NCBI RefSeq assembly: GCF_023634025.1
Contig: NZ_JALJCW010000001.1
Location: 1,401,501 to 1,465,500 of the forward strand
DNA length: 64,000 bases
DNA from: Hanstruepera flava
Lineage (GTDB): Bacteria; Bacteroidota; Bacteroidia; Flavobacteriales; Flavobacteriaceae
Direction of reading: 5' to 3'
In this document: in pieces, positions 26,559 to 35,638 of the stretch
How positions within the stretch are numbered: position 1 is the stretch's first letter
Layout: the number at the start of each line of letters is the position of its first letter
Notes under the pieces: model-generated
Seen by the model: the letters and a program-made list of their open reading frames with translations, nothing else
Databases searched by the model: none
Told to the model about the DNA's origin: nothing
Program-made: the position numbers and the translations under genes

Positions 26559-27617
26559 TCAAATATCATCATAATCCACGACAATTTTTGGTGTGGTAGG
26601 ATGCGCTTGACACGTCAAAATCAACCCTTCGGCAACTTCGTTGTCGGTTAAAATATTATTTTGGCGCATAGTCGCTTCACCTTCTTTTACACGAGCTAGA
26701 CAACTACTACAAATACCACCTTGACAAGAATAAGGCGCATCTAAATCTTCATCTAAAGCGGCTTCTAAAACGGTTTGCTTCTGCGACATTTCAAAAGTGC
26801 TTTCTTCATCATCTACAACAACAGTAATTTGGGTTCTACCCTCTGGAATAGAACCATCTGCCGGAAATTCAGCAGGCTTGGCCGCTTTAAACAATTCAAA
26901 ATGAATACGGTCACTTGGCGCATTGTGCTCAATTAAAACATCTTTTACTGTATGAATCATGGCTTCTGGGCCGCATAAGTAGTAAGCATCTACATCAATA
27001 TGCTTGTATTTGTTTTTCATTACAAAATTTACGGTACTTTTCTCAATACGTCCAAACATGGCATCAGCTTCATCAGCTTGACTAAAAATAAACTGAATAG
27101 AGAACCTGTCTTTATAAGTGTGTTGTAATTCCAACAATTCATTTAAAAACATGGTTTCTTGAGTAGACTTGTTACCGTAAACTAAAATAACCTTGCTGTG
27201 TACTTCTTCCTCTAATGCACATTTTATAATACTCAAAATAGGAGTAATACCACTACCAGCCGCAAAAAGAGCAATATTTTTGGTTTTCTTATCATTAGGC
27301 TCAAAAATAAAACGACCTGTTGGTGTGCCAACTTCTAAAGTATCTCCAACTTTTAACGTATTATTAGCGTAAGATGAAAACGTACCATCTACAACTTCTT
27401 TTACAGCTACTTTTAAATCGCCACTTTTTGGAGCTACGCACAACGAATAATCTCTACGAACTTCATTACCATTAATGGTGGTTTTTAAGGTGATATACTG
27501 TCCAGCTTTAAAAGAAAAGGCTTCTTGCAAATTATTTGGAACCTCAAAACTAATGGTTACAGCTTTATCGGTTTCGCGTTTTAGGTCCTTTATGGTTAGT
27601 GTATGAAAATGTGACAT
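26559..27617 (-). CDS. Flavin/[2Fe-2S] reductase, PaaE-like (ferredoxin-NADP reductase family)
   Basis: 352 residues, ATG at 27617. Three domains in order: a flavin-binding barrel with R-R-D-Y-S near 53-58, an NAD(P)-binding domain with FAAGSGITPILSI near 113-125, and a C-terminal plant-type [2Fe-2S] ferredoxin domain with Cys298, Cys303, Cys306 and Cys336 (C-x4-C-x2-C...C). This is the layout of PaaE, the reductase of phenylacetyl-CoA epoxidase. No paaABCD genes are nearby, so it more likely serves another oxygenase or desaturase. Transcribed from its own promoter. Confidence 0.87.
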   Translation of the reverse strand: MSHFHTLTIKDLKRETDKAVTISFEVPNNLQEAFSFKAGQYITLKTTINGNEVRRDYSLCVAPKSGDLKVAVKEVVDGTFSSYANNTLKVGDTLEVGTPTGRFIFEPNDKKTKNIALFAAGSGITPILSIIKCALEEEVHSKVILVYGNKSTQETMFLNELLELQHTYKDRFSIQFIFSQADEADAMFGRIEKSTVNFVMKNKYKHIDVDAYYLCGPEAMIHTVKDVLIEHNAPSDRIHFELFKAAKPAEFPADGSIPEGRTQITVVVDDEESTFEMSQKQTVLEAALDEDLDAPYSCQGGICSSCLARVKEGEATMRQNNILTDNEVAEGLILTCQAHPTTPKIVVDYDDI

Positions 27618-27634
27618 GTATTGATTATTTTTGG

Positions 27635-27642
27635 CAAAAATA
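27635..27642 (-). promoter_or_regulatory. -7 promoter box (TATTTTTG) for the PaaE-like reductase
   Basis: On the minus strand TATTTTTG reads 27642 to 27635 and ends 17 bases before the ATG at 27617, fitting TAnnTTTG and the usual short leader. No TTG is seen at ideal spacing. Confidence 0.55.
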
Positions 27643-27722
27643 AAGAATAGAGTTAGTATTTTACAGACAATTGTAACAAAATGTTAGTGTTGCATACTAA
27701 TGTTTACATAACTACCAAAACC

Positions 27723-29195
27723 ATGATAAAACAGTTTATTAGATTAGAGTGGAAACAATTTTTTAGAGCTTCGTATTTTCAAAAGGGGTTAGCCATAAAA
27801 ATCCTACTCATTTTAGCAGCACTTTATTTTGGCGGTATTGCCATTTTTATGGGTATTGGTTTATTCTTTATACTTAAGAAAGCCATACCAGATGTAGACC
27901 CAATAGTTTCAGTAAACAACTTTATTATTTATTGGTTTTTGTTTGAAATGCTAATTAGATATTTCATGCAGCAGCTACCCGTAATGAATGTAAAACCATT
28001 AATGACAATTCCAATAAAACGAAATACTGTAATACATTATTTGTTAGGAAAAACCACCTTATCATTTTTTAATTTTCTGTCAGTGTTTCTGTTTTTGCCA
28101 TTTTGTATCGTCTTATTGATTAAAGGATATGCGGTTCTCAATGTGGCACTGTGGTTTTTGTCCATAATATGCTTAACACTATCCATAAATTATCTCAATT
28201 TTTTAGTCAATAAGAGTAATACCGTTTTTTATGTTATTGTGGTTGTGCTTTTTGCAGCAATTGGGTTGGAGTATTATGGAATATATGCTTTGTCAGAGCC
28301 AATAGGTGTTGCCTTTAATACGTTGTACAACAACCCGTTTTTAATTGTTGTTCCAATAGCTCTTTTGGTTGCGCTATATTATTTAAACTTCAAATACATT
28401 AAAAGTGGTTTTTATTTAGATGACGCGGTTTCAAAAAAAGTAAAAGAAGTTAATGCAACAGACTTATCCTGGATGAACCGTTTTGGAAGTATAGCACCTT
28501 TTCTTAAAAATGACATGAAACTCATTTGGCGAAATGCACGTCCAAAACAGGTTATGATGATGTCATTTCTGTTTTTATTTTATGGACTTATTTTCTATAC
28601 CCAAGAAGTTTACCGAGAAATGCCTGCTATGTTGGCTTTTGCCTCTATGTTTGTTACAGGTGGATTTTTAATGACATTTGGTCAATTAGTGCCATCTTGG
28701 GATAGCGAATATTATAAAATGTTAATGAGCCAAAACATTCCGTACAGAAAGTATTTAGAATCTAAATGGTACTTAATGGTTGTGGCAGTAACCATTTCAT
28801 TTGTATTAAGCACGCCATACCTATATTTTGGATGGGAAATTTTTGGAATGATTGCCGCTGGAGCACTGTTTAATATTGGTCTTAACTCTTTTATCACTTT
28901 GTTTGGCGGAGCGTTAAATCGCGTGCCAATTGAACTTAATGTTAAGGCAAAAGCTTTTAGTAACACAAATGGGTTTAATCCAACACAAATGTTAATTGCT
29001 TTACCTAAATTCTTGCTACCAATGGGCTTGTTTTATATTCCTTACAAGCTTTTTAATTTTGAAGCAGGACTTATAGTTTTGGCTATGAGTGGTGTTTTAG
29101 GTATTGTTTTTAAAGGTTTCTTTTTAAGTAAAATAGAACAGGTATATCAAACGGGAAAATATAAAACGGTTGCCGCATTCGGTGAAAAAAAATAA
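27723..29195 (+). CDS. ABC exporter membrane subunit, DUF5687-like
   Basis: 490 residues from ATG 27723. The upstream in-frame ATG at 27681 gives an atypical N-terminus, while IKQFIRLEWKQFFRASYFQKG is the usual beginning of this family. About twelve membrane helices are arranged as two six-helix halves around a soluble segment (about 235-270) that includes DLSWMNRFGSIAPFLKNDMKLIWRN. It forms a pair with the ATP-binding protein encoded 24 bases downstream. The transported substrate is unknown; export is inferred from the gene arrangement. Confidence 0.83.
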   Translation: MIKQFIRLEWKQFFRASYFQKGLAIKILLILAALYFGGIAIFMGIGLFFILKKAIPDVDPIVSVNNFIIYWFLFEMLIRYFMQQLPVMNVKPLMTIPIKRNTVIHYLLGKTTLSFFNFLSVFLFLPFCIVLLIKGYAVLNVALWFLSIICLTLSINYLNFLVNKSNTVFYVIVVVLFAAIGLEYYGIYALSEPIGVAFNTLYNNPFLIVVPIALLVALYYLNFKYIKSGFYLDDAVSKKVKEVNATDLSWMNRFGSIAPFLKNDMKLIWRNARPKQVMMMSFLFLFYGLIFYTQEVYREMPAMLAFASMFVTGGFLMTFGQLVPSWDSEYYKMLMSQNIPYRKYLESKWYLMVVAVTISFVLSTPYLYFGWEIFGMIAAGALFNIGLNSFITLFGGALNRVPIELNVKAKAFSNTNGFNPTQMLIALPKFLLPMGLFYIPYKLFNFEAGLIVLAMSGVLGIVFKGFFLSKIEQVYQTGKYKTVAAFGEKK

Positions 29196-29219
29196 CAAAA
29201 CGCTAAACAACTTACAGCA

Positions 29220-29927
29220 ATGATAGTAACTACTAATCTTTCAAAAAAATATAACGACGTACAGGTTTTAAATATTGAAAGCCTAGATATTCCTAAAGGT
29301 CAAAGTTTTGGTTTAGTAGGGAATAATGGAGCTGGTAAAACTACTTATTTTAGTTTGTTATTAGATTTAATAAAGCCTACAACAGGTCAAATAAAAAACA
29401 ATAATGTATTGGTTCATGAAAGCGAAGACTGGAAACCATTTACGTCTGCTTTTATTGATGAGAGTTTCTTAATTGGCTATCTTACAGCAGAGGAGTATTT
29501 TTACTTTATAGGAGAACTTCGTGGTCAAAACAAATCTGATGTCGATGCACTGGTTGCTCAATTTGAGGATTTCTTTCATGGAGAAATTTTAAATCAGAAA
29601 AAATATTTGCGCGATTTAAGTAAAGGAAATCAAAAGAAAGCTGGAATTGTAGCAGCTCTTATTGGAAACCCTGAAGTTATTATACTTGATGAGCCTTTTG
29701 CCAATTTAGACCCTACTACTCAAATTAGGCTTAAAGCAATTATTAAAGACCTTGCGGAAAAAAAGGGCGTAACAGTACTTATTTCTAGTCATGATTTATT
29801 GCACGTAACTGATGTTTGCGAACGAATTGTGGTTTTGGAAAAAGGCAAAATTGTAAAAGACCTAATAACCAGTAAAGAAACTTTAAAGGAATTAGAAGCC
29901 CATTTCTCTGGCGTTGTGGTTGAGTAA
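29220..29927 (+). CDS. ABC transporter ATP-binding protein
   Basis: 235 residues. Walker A GNNGAGKTT at 34-42, signature LSKGNQ at 133-138 (a variant of LSGGQ common in this group), Walker B VIILDEP at 153-159, and a switch His in LISSHDLLH near 182-190. It is the nucleotide-binding partner of the membrane protein encoded just upstream. Substrate unknown. Confidence 0.94.
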   Translation: MIVTTNLSKKYNDVQVLNIESLDIPKGQSFGLVGNNGAGKTTYFSLLLDLIKPTTGQIKNNNVLVHESEDWKPFTSAFIDESFLIGYLTAEEYFYFIGELRGQNKSDVDALVAQFEDFFHGEILNQKKYLRDLSKGNQKKAGIVAALIGNPEVIILDEPFANLDPTTQIRLKAIIKDLAEKKGVTVLISSHDLLHVTDVCERIVVLEKGKIVKDLITSKETLKELEAHFSGVVVE

Positions 29928-29960
29928 AAGTCCTTTAATTTTATAGGTTAATTAAAAAAG

Positions 29961-32591
29961 ATGTTTATTTTTACGTTTCTGCATAATAATAGCAGGTGTT
30001 TACAGTTAATAAGAATAAACAAACCAACGTTGAAAGCATCTTATAAAATAATTGTCACTTTTTTGGTTGCTGCTATCGTTTTTTCTGGTTGTTCAAGAAA
30101 AAAGGACAGTTTCTTAAGCCGAAATTATCATGCCATGTCCACCAAGTACAATACCTTGTACAATGGTTATATAGCTTTAGAGGATGGCAAACGAAGCGTA
30201 ATTGAATCGTACGACGACAACTATTGGGAAATACTGCCCATAGAGCGCATGCAGATTTCCGAAGATATCATTCTACCTGGCCAATCCAAAAATCAAGATT
30301 TTGAACGTGCTGAAGAAAAAGCCATTAAAGCCATTCAAAAGCATGGTATGAATATTAAGGGTAAAGAAAGAAACCCGCAAATAGACGAAGCCTATCTGCT
30401 TTTAGGTAAGTCCAGATATTTCGACCAACGTTTTGTGCCAGCTATACAGGCATTTAATTACATACTCTATAAGTATCCTGCTAGCGATAAAATTATTCAA
30501 GCAAAAATTTGGCGCGAAAAAACCAATATTCGTTTAGAGAATAATGAGTTGGCCATTAAAAACCTAAAGCGTTTGCTCGATCAAGAAGAAGTAAAAGATC
30601 AAGATTTAGCTGATGCAACATCCATGCTAGCCCAAGCATATATAAATATTAAAGCGTTGGACAGTGCAGTTACACAAATGAAAATTGCAGCTGTAGAGAC
30701 AAAGAATGACGAAGAACGTGGACGTTACTTGTTTATTCAAGGGCAGTTATACAACCGACTTAATCATACTGATAGTGCCAATATTGCTTTTGACAAGGTC
30801 ATAGATTTAAACAGAAAAACACCGCGTACCTATCGTATTGCGGCCTATATTGGTAAAGCGCGTAATTTCGATTTTACTACAGATGATAAACAAGCCCTAA
30901 TTGAATTGCTTTATGAATTGGAAGACGATAGGGAGAATAGACCTTTTTTAGGAAAAATATATCATCAAATAGCTGAATATCATATCAAAAACCAAAATGA
31001 TTCTCTTGCTGTTGAGTATTATAACAAGTCATTACGAACAAACTCTCCAGATAAGATTTTGGTTTCTAAAAACTATGAGAATTTGGGTGATATCTTTTTC
31101 GATTACGCCGAATATAAAATAGCAGGAGCCTATTACGATAGTACCATGCTTAACATGAAGGAAAACAGTAAACCCTTCAGAATTATAAAGCGTAAACGCG
31201 AAAACCTTGACGATGTTATTTATTATGAGGATATAGCTTACGCCAACGATAGTATTTTAGATTTGGTTGCCATGTCTGATACAGAACGCAAAACCTATTT
31301 TAACGATTACACAGAACAACTGCGTCAAGAATATGAAGAAGCCCAAGCCAAAGAAGAAGAGTTAAAGCGCAACCAAGGTCTTGTTACGGTTAATAACGAC
31401 AATGCCTTTGGCAACAGTAACTCCATAGTTAAATCAGCTAGAGGACCAAATCCTGGAAAAGTTTCAACCTTTTATTTTTACAATACTACCACAGCAGCTT
31501 ATGGTAAAAATGAGTTTATAAAAATTTGGGGTGATCGCAAGTTGGAAGATAATTGGCGTTGGTCTCAAAAAGCAAAAACAAATATTGCAAAAGACGAAGA
31601 ATTGGTAGCTGAAACAGTAGACGAAAACGAATTGTTTGACCCAGAGTTTTATATGGCTCAAATACCTACAGAACAAGAGCAAATAGATAGTATAGCTAAA
31701 GAGCGCAACTATGCTTATTATCAATTGGGAGTTATTTATAAGGAAAAGTTTAAAGAGTACGATTTGTCAAAAGATAGGTTTCAAACCTTATTGACTATGA
31801 ATCCAGACGAAAAATTAATCCTACCTACTAAATATAATTTGTATAAAATTTATGTTTTGCAAAACGAAAACGATGAAGCCCTAATTGCTAAAAATGAGAT
31901 AATTAATAATTATCCGGATTCACGTTATGCAGCTATTTTGAATAATCCAGAAGTAGGGTTGACCAAAGATGAAAATAGCCCTGAAAGTATTTACGAGCAG
32001 TTGTATGTAAAATTGGAAAATCAGCAATTTCAGGAGGTTATAACAAATACGGAAAAATACATTACCATGTTTGAAGGGGAGCCAATGGTTCCAAAATTCG
32101 AATTACTTAAAGCAACCGCAACAGGTAGATTGTACGGTTATGAAGCTTACACAAAAGCTTTAAACTTTGTGGCATATAACTATGCCAATACGCCAGAAGG
32201 GGAACAAGCTCAACGTATTATCAATGAAACCTTATCTAAATTAAGTTCTAAAGAATTTACAACCGACCCAAATGAAAACAATTACAAGTTGGTTTACTAT
32301 TTTGACAAACCAACTACTGAAGCCATTTCGGAGTTTAAGGAGAAATTAGAGAATCAAATCAAGGAAGTGCGTGTATATGATTTGTCTATTTCTGTTGATG
32401 TTTATAACCCAACAACAACCTTTGTTATTGTCCATGGGTTTGTTAGTAAAAATGGTGCTTTAGGATATGCACAATCTTTAGAAGAAAAGAAAAAGAACAA
32501 AATAACCAACCCTCATTTTTCCATTTCATCTTCTAATTATAAAACCATTCAGGTTCATAAAAACATGGATGCGTATTTAAATATTGAATAA
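29961..32591 (+). CDS. porW: PorW/SprE-like TPR lipoprotein of type IX secretion and gliding
   Basis: 876 residues from ATG 29961. An in-frame TTG at 30030 would give KASYKIIVTFLVAAIVFSGC, a normal-length lipoprotein signal, and may be the true start. Lipobox V-F-S-G-C is followed by SRKKDSFLSRNYHAMSTKYN, the conserved opening of the SprE/PorW family. The body contains TPR-like helices, for example AYLLLGKSRYFDQRFVPAIQ and YHQIAEYHIKNQNDSLAVEY. SprE is required for gliding and type IX secretion in Flavobacterium johnsoniae. It is outer-membrane associated on the periplasmic side. The length matches the family. Confidence 0.9.
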   Translation: MFIFTFLHNNSRCLQLIRINKPTLKASYKIIVTFLVAAIVFSGCSRKKDSFLSRNYHAMSTKYNTLYNGYIALEDGKRSVIESYDDNYWEILPIERMQISEDIILPGQSKNQDFERAEEKAIKAIQKHGMNIKGKERNPQIDEAYLLLGKSRYFDQRFVPAIQAFNYILYKYPASDKIIQAKIWREKTNIRLENNELAIKNLKRLLDQEEVKDQDLADATSMLAQAYINIKALDSAVTQMKIAAVETKNDEERGRYLFIQGQLYNRLNHTDSANIAFDKVIDLNRKTPRTYRIAAYIGKARNFDFTTDDKQALIELLYELEDDRENRPFLGKIYHQIAEYHIKNQNDSLAVEYYNKSLRTNSPDKILVSKNYENLGDIFFDYAEYKIAGAYYDSTMLNMKENSKPFRIIKRKRENLDDVIYYEDIAYANDSILDLVAMSDTERKTYFNDYTEQLRQEYEEAQAKEEELKRNQGLVTVNNDNAFGNSNSIVKSARGPNPGKVSTFYFYNTTTAAYGKNEFIKIWGDRKLEDNWRWSQKAKTNIAKDEELVAETVDENELFDPEFYMAQIPTEQEQIDSIAKERNYAYYQLGVIYKEKFKEYDLSKDRFQTLLTMNPDEKLILPTKYNLYKIYVLQNENDEALIAKNEIINNYPDSRYAAILNNPEVGLTKDENSPESIYEQLYVKLENQQFQEVITNTEKYITMFEGEPMVPKFELLKATATGRLYGYEAYTKALNFVAYNYANTPEGEQAQRIINETLSKLSSKEFTTDPNENNYKLVYYFDKPTTEAISEFKEKLENQIKEVRVYDLSISVDVYNPTTTFVIVHGFVSKNGALGYAQSLEEKKKNKITNPHFSISSSNYKTIQVHKNMDAYLNIE

Positions 32592-32611
32592 CGAGTTTAA
32601 AACAGTAAATT

Positions 32612-33046
32612 ATGTTTTCAGACAGCAAAAAAGATAAATCACCTATGGAAACAAATTCAAATCAAAATATAATTGCTCAAGGTACAAAAGTAACTGGCGA
32701 TTTAGTTAGTGAAGGCGATTTTAGAATTGATGGTCAAGTAGAGGGTAACTTACGTTCTCCTGGAAAAATTGTTGTAGGCAAATCAGGGTTTATTAAAGGA
32801 ACTTTAGTGGGAACAGATGCTTATTTTGAAGGAAAATTTTCAGGAAAGCTCACATTGTCAGGAACACTTACTTTAAAATCATCAGCACATATTGAAGGCG
32901 AAGTTATTTTAGGTAAGTTAGCAGTAGAGCCAGGAGCAACCTTTAATGTTAATTGTGCTATGAAAGGCGCAGTAAAAGATATAAAACCAGGTGACCGACA
33001 AACCTCACAAACAAAACAGTCAGAAGGGTCCGAAAGAACAGCTTAA
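32612..33046 (+). CDS. Bactofilin (polymer-forming cytoskeletal protein)
   Basis: 144 residues. A short disordered N-terminus is followed by the bactofilin right-handed beta-helix, seen as repeating strands between about 22 and 120: VTGDLVSEGDFRIDGQVEGN, KIVVGKSGFIKGTLVG, and SAHIEGEVILGKLAVEPGA. A polar tail follows. Bactofilins form nucleotide-independent filaments at the inner membrane that scaffold envelope synthesis. The gene lies 20 bases after porW and overlaps the atpZ-like start by 56 bases, linking it to the ATP synthase operon. Confidence 0.92.
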   Translation: MFSDSKKDKSPMETNSNQNIIAQGTKVTGDLVSEGDFRIDGQVEGNLRSPGKIVVGKSGFIKGTLVGTDAYFEGKFSGKLTLSGTLTLKSSAHIEGEVILGKLAVEPGATFNVNCAMKGAVKDIKPGDRQTSQTKQSEGSERTA

Positions 33047-33236
33047 AAATTTGGCTATATTATCTGGAATTGCCTTTCAAATGGGTATAACGATTTACCT
33101 GTTTGCACTTTTAGGTAAATGGCTAGATGCCGAATATAATAATGGCGAAAAACTCTACACAATTATTTTAACCTTGCTTGGTGTTGCCATTTCGTTTTAT
33201 GTAGTGCTAAAGCAAGTTAACAGACTTAAAAATTAA
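32991..33236 (+). CDS. AtpZ/AtpI-like ATP synthase accessory membrane protein
   Basis: 81 residues starting at GTG 32991, 56 bases inside the bactofilin gene in another frame. This start keeps the Lys/Gln-rich N-terminus (KEQLKNLAILSGIAFQMG) that family members show; the only later alternative (TTG 33051) would begin in the membrane helix. Two helices at about 25-45 and 55-75, with G-K-W-L-D between them, fit the AtpZ family (putative F0F1-ATPase subunit). Members are thought to help c-ring assembly or Mg transport for ATP synthase. Confidence 0.85.
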   Translation: MTDKPHKQNSQKGPKEQLKNLAILSGIAFQMGITIYLFALLGKWLDAEYNNGEKLYTIILTLLGVAISFYVVLKQVNRLKN

Positions 33237-33631
33237 TGCTACAGGCTGTTTTAAAATTTTCAGTATTACTATTAGTTGTATTATGTTCTGTTTTTACATT
33301 GCATATTCTGGTGTTATACGTTTTAGACTTACCTTTATTTGCAGACAGAATAATTGCCTGCTACCTTGTAAATTATGTTTTGGCGTTCGTTATTTATGTT
33401 GTAATGCTCGGTTTACGACATAAGTACCTTAACCAGTTAGGTTTCATTTTTATGTTTGGAAGTTTCCTAAAATTTATAGTTTTCTTTATAGTCTTTTATC
33501 CGTTTTTTAAAATTGATGGTAACATTACCAAAACTGAATTTGCAGTGTTTTTTATTCCTTATGCGTTGTGTTTAATTATGGAAATATCAAGCCTTTCAAA
33601 ATGGTTAAATAAGTCGGGTAAAAACCCTTAA
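33236..33631 (+). CDS. Four-helix membrane protein before atpB (DUF6168-like)
   Basis: 131 residues with four hydrophobic helices (about 4-28, 36-58, 70-92, 98-117). It starts with a one-base overlap after the AtpZ-like gene. From memory this position in flavobacterial ATP synthase operons is occupied by a family annotated DUF6168. It occupies the place of AtpI, the c-ring assembly factor of other bacteria, and may substitute for it; that is inference from position and topology. Confidence 0.78.
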   Translation: MLQAVLKFSVLLLVVLCSVFTLHILVLYVLDLPLFADRIIACYLVNYVLAFVIYVVMLGLRHKYLNQLGFIFMFGSFLKFIVFFIVFYPFFKIDGNITKTEFAVFFIPYALCLIMEISSLSKWLNKSGKNP

Positions 33632-33665
33632 AAATCAACACTTAAAATAAAATAAAAAATAGTTT

Positions 33666-33693
33666 TTGTTTTTGAGATAAAAACCTACCTTTG
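33666..33693 (+). promoter_or_regulatory. Promoter for atpB (TTG-N17-TACCTTTG)
   Basis: TTG at 33666-33668, a 17-base spacer and TACCTTTG at 33686-33693 give a perfect match to the Flavobacterium promoter consensus. The atpB ATG follows 34 bases after the -7 box. It would drive the structural ATP synthase genes separately from the bactofilin/atpZ unit. Confidence 0.75.
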
Positions 33694-33727
33694 CAGCGAT
33701 TTTTAAGCCACTATTAGAAAGCTTGAT

Positions 33728-34810
33728 ATGCGAAGAAAAATAACTGTAAAAACAATTACCCTATTACTACTTTTAGTATCGTTTGTTACTTATGGACAAG
33801 AAGAGCATGGACATGCCGATTCTGGTAGTGATAGAGCGTCTGAAGTAAAAGCTTACATTCAGCATCACTTAAAAGATTCTTACGACTTTAATTTATTTTC
33901 TTGGACAGCAGATTCTGGCGAAGAAAAGCATTTTGGATTTCCATTGCCTGTAATTTTATGGGATGGCGGATTAAAGGTGTTTTCATCATCTAAATTTCAC
34001 CATGGTGAGACCGTTGCAGAAGTAGACGGGAATTACTATAAAAATTACCACGGTAAGATTTATAAGACAGATGCCGAAGGCACAATTACTTATGATAATG
34101 AGCATCACGCTACGAATGAAAAACCATTAGATTTTTCAATTACCAAGAATGTTTTGTTGATTATGATGGTGTTTGCTATCATGTTTTTCATGTTTAGCCG
34201 CATGGCAAAATCTTACAAGAAAAATGGTGGCATGCCAAAAGGTATGGGGCGCTTTTTAGAGCCGATAGTACTTTACGTTCGCGATGAAATTGCTCGACCA
34301 AACATTGGAGAAAAACATTACAAAAGATACATGAGTTACTTGTTAACCGTATTCTTTTTCGTGTGGATTGTAAACTTATTTGGTTTAACACCAATTGGTA
34401 TGAATGTAACTAATAATATTGCTGTTACACTGTGTTTGGCATTAATTACATATATCATAACAACAGTTTCTGGTAACAAGAATTACTGGAAGCATATTTT
34501 CTGGATGCCTGGTGTACCAGTACCAATGAAAATAATTTTAGCACCTATTGAATTGTTAGGGACATTTATTAAACCGTTTGCACTAATGATTCGTTTGTAT
34601 GCTAACATTACAGCAGGTCACGTTGTTATAATGAGTATTATAGGTATGATTTTCTTATTCCAAAATTGGTTAGGAAGCGGATTGTCATTTTTGTTGGCGT
34701 TTGTTTTAGCTATTCTAGAATTATTGGTAGCGGCATTACAGGCGTATATATTTACTGTGCTTTCGGCATTATACTTTGGTATGGCTGTTGAAGAGCATGA
34801 CCATCACTAG
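33728..34810 (+). CDS. atpB: ATP synthase F0 subunit a
   Basis: 360 residues, longer than in proteobacteria because of an N-terminal signal peptide (about 1-23, ending SFVTYGQ) and a His/Glu-rich periplasmic region, both usual in Bacteroidota. The membrane core begins near 140. Helix 5 contains MIRLYANITAGHVV near 287-300, with the essential stator arginine Arg289, and the C-terminal part has LELLVAALQAYIFTVLSALYFG. Subunit a forms the proton half-channels beside the c-ring. Confidence 0.96.
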   Translation: MRRKITVKTITLLLLLVSFVTYGQEEHGHADSGSDRASEVKAYIQHHLKDSYDFNLFSWTADSGEEKHFGFPLPVILWDGGLKVFSSSKFHHGETVAEVDGNYYKNYHGKIYKTDAEGTITYDNEHHATNEKPLDFSITKNVLLIMMVFAIMFFMFSRMAKSYKKNGGMPKGMGRFLEPIVLYVRDEIARPNIGEKHYKRYMSYLLTVFFFVWIVNLFGLTPIGMNVTNNIAVTLCLALITYIITTVSGNKNYWKHIFWMPGVPVPMKIILAPIELLGTFIKPFALMIRLYANITAGHVVIMSIIGMIFLFQNWLGSGLSFLLAFVLAILELLVAALQAYIFTVLSALYFGMAVEEHDHH

Positions 34811-34837
34811 CAAGTGATTTTTAAATTGAATGTTTAA

Positions 34838-35047
<210 letters not shown>

Positions 35048-35057
35048 CAACACAAAA

Positions 35058-35095
35058 AAGGAAACAGCTATAACGGTTGGTTATAGCTGTTCCTT
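35058..35095 (+). other. Strong intercistronic hairpin between atpE and atpF
   Basis: AACAGCTATAAC (35063-35074), a 5-base loop and GTTATAGCTGTT (35080-35091) form a perfect 12-bp stem, extended by four more pairs (AAGG/CCTT) past a single bulged A. It is followed by A residues, not U, so it is not a terminator. A likely role is to protect the 3' end of a processed atpE message and raise subunit c yield. Confidence 0.7.
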
Positions 35096-35131
35096 AAAAA
35101 TTAAACAGAAATATTTTAGAGATAATATATT

Positions 35132-35632
35132 ATGGAAAAATTATTTGAAGACTTTTCGTTAGGGTTGTTTTTTTGGCAAGCAGTGTTGTTTATAGCACTT
35201 ATTTTATTACTAAAGAAATTTGCTTGGAAACCTATTTTAGATTCAGTTAATAGTAGAGAAGAAGGTATTAAAAACGCCTTGGATTCTGCAGAGAAGGCCA
35301 AATTGGAAATGCAAAACCTTCAAGCTGACAACGAGAAGTTATTAAAAGAAGCTAGATTGGAACGTGAAGCCATGTTAAAAGAAGCACGTGAAATGAAAGC
35401 TAAAATGATTGAAGATGCTAAAACAGATGCTAAAGAAGAAGCTAACAAATTAATTGCAGCAGCTCAAGCATCTATAGAAACTGAAAAGAAGGCTGCTATA
35501 GCAGAGTTAAAATCTCAAGTGGCAAGTTTATCAATTGAAATTGCTGAAAAAGTAGTTCGCGAAGAATTATCTAACAAAGACAAGCAAATGAAATTGGTAG
35601 AGTCTATGTTAAGTGAAGCAACTTTAAACTAA
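35132..35632 (+). CDS. atpF: ATP synthase F0 subunit b
   Basis: 166 residues. One N-terminal membrane helix (about 10-28, LGLFFWQAVLFIALILLL), then KKFAWKPILDSVNSREEGI and a long charged coiled coil to the C-terminus, rich in Ala, Glu and Lys. It forms the peripheral stalk that links subunit a to delta/alpha. The length is standard. Confidence 0.95.
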   Translation: MEKLFEDFSLGLFFWQAVLFIALILLLKKFAWKPILDSVNSREEGIKNALDSAEKAKLEMQNLQADNEKLLKEARLEREAMLKEAREMKAKMIEDAKTDAKEEANKLIAAAQASIETEKKAAIAELKSQVASLSIEIAEKVVREELSNKDKQMKLVESMLSEATLN

Positions 35633-35638
35633 AGTATA

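Noticed and set aside
26559-27617. Phenylacetate degradation locus because of the PaaE-like reductase
   Set aside because: No paaABCD, paaG, paaJ or related genes are next to it; the CapK-like protein belongs to the polysaccharide locus 6 kb away.
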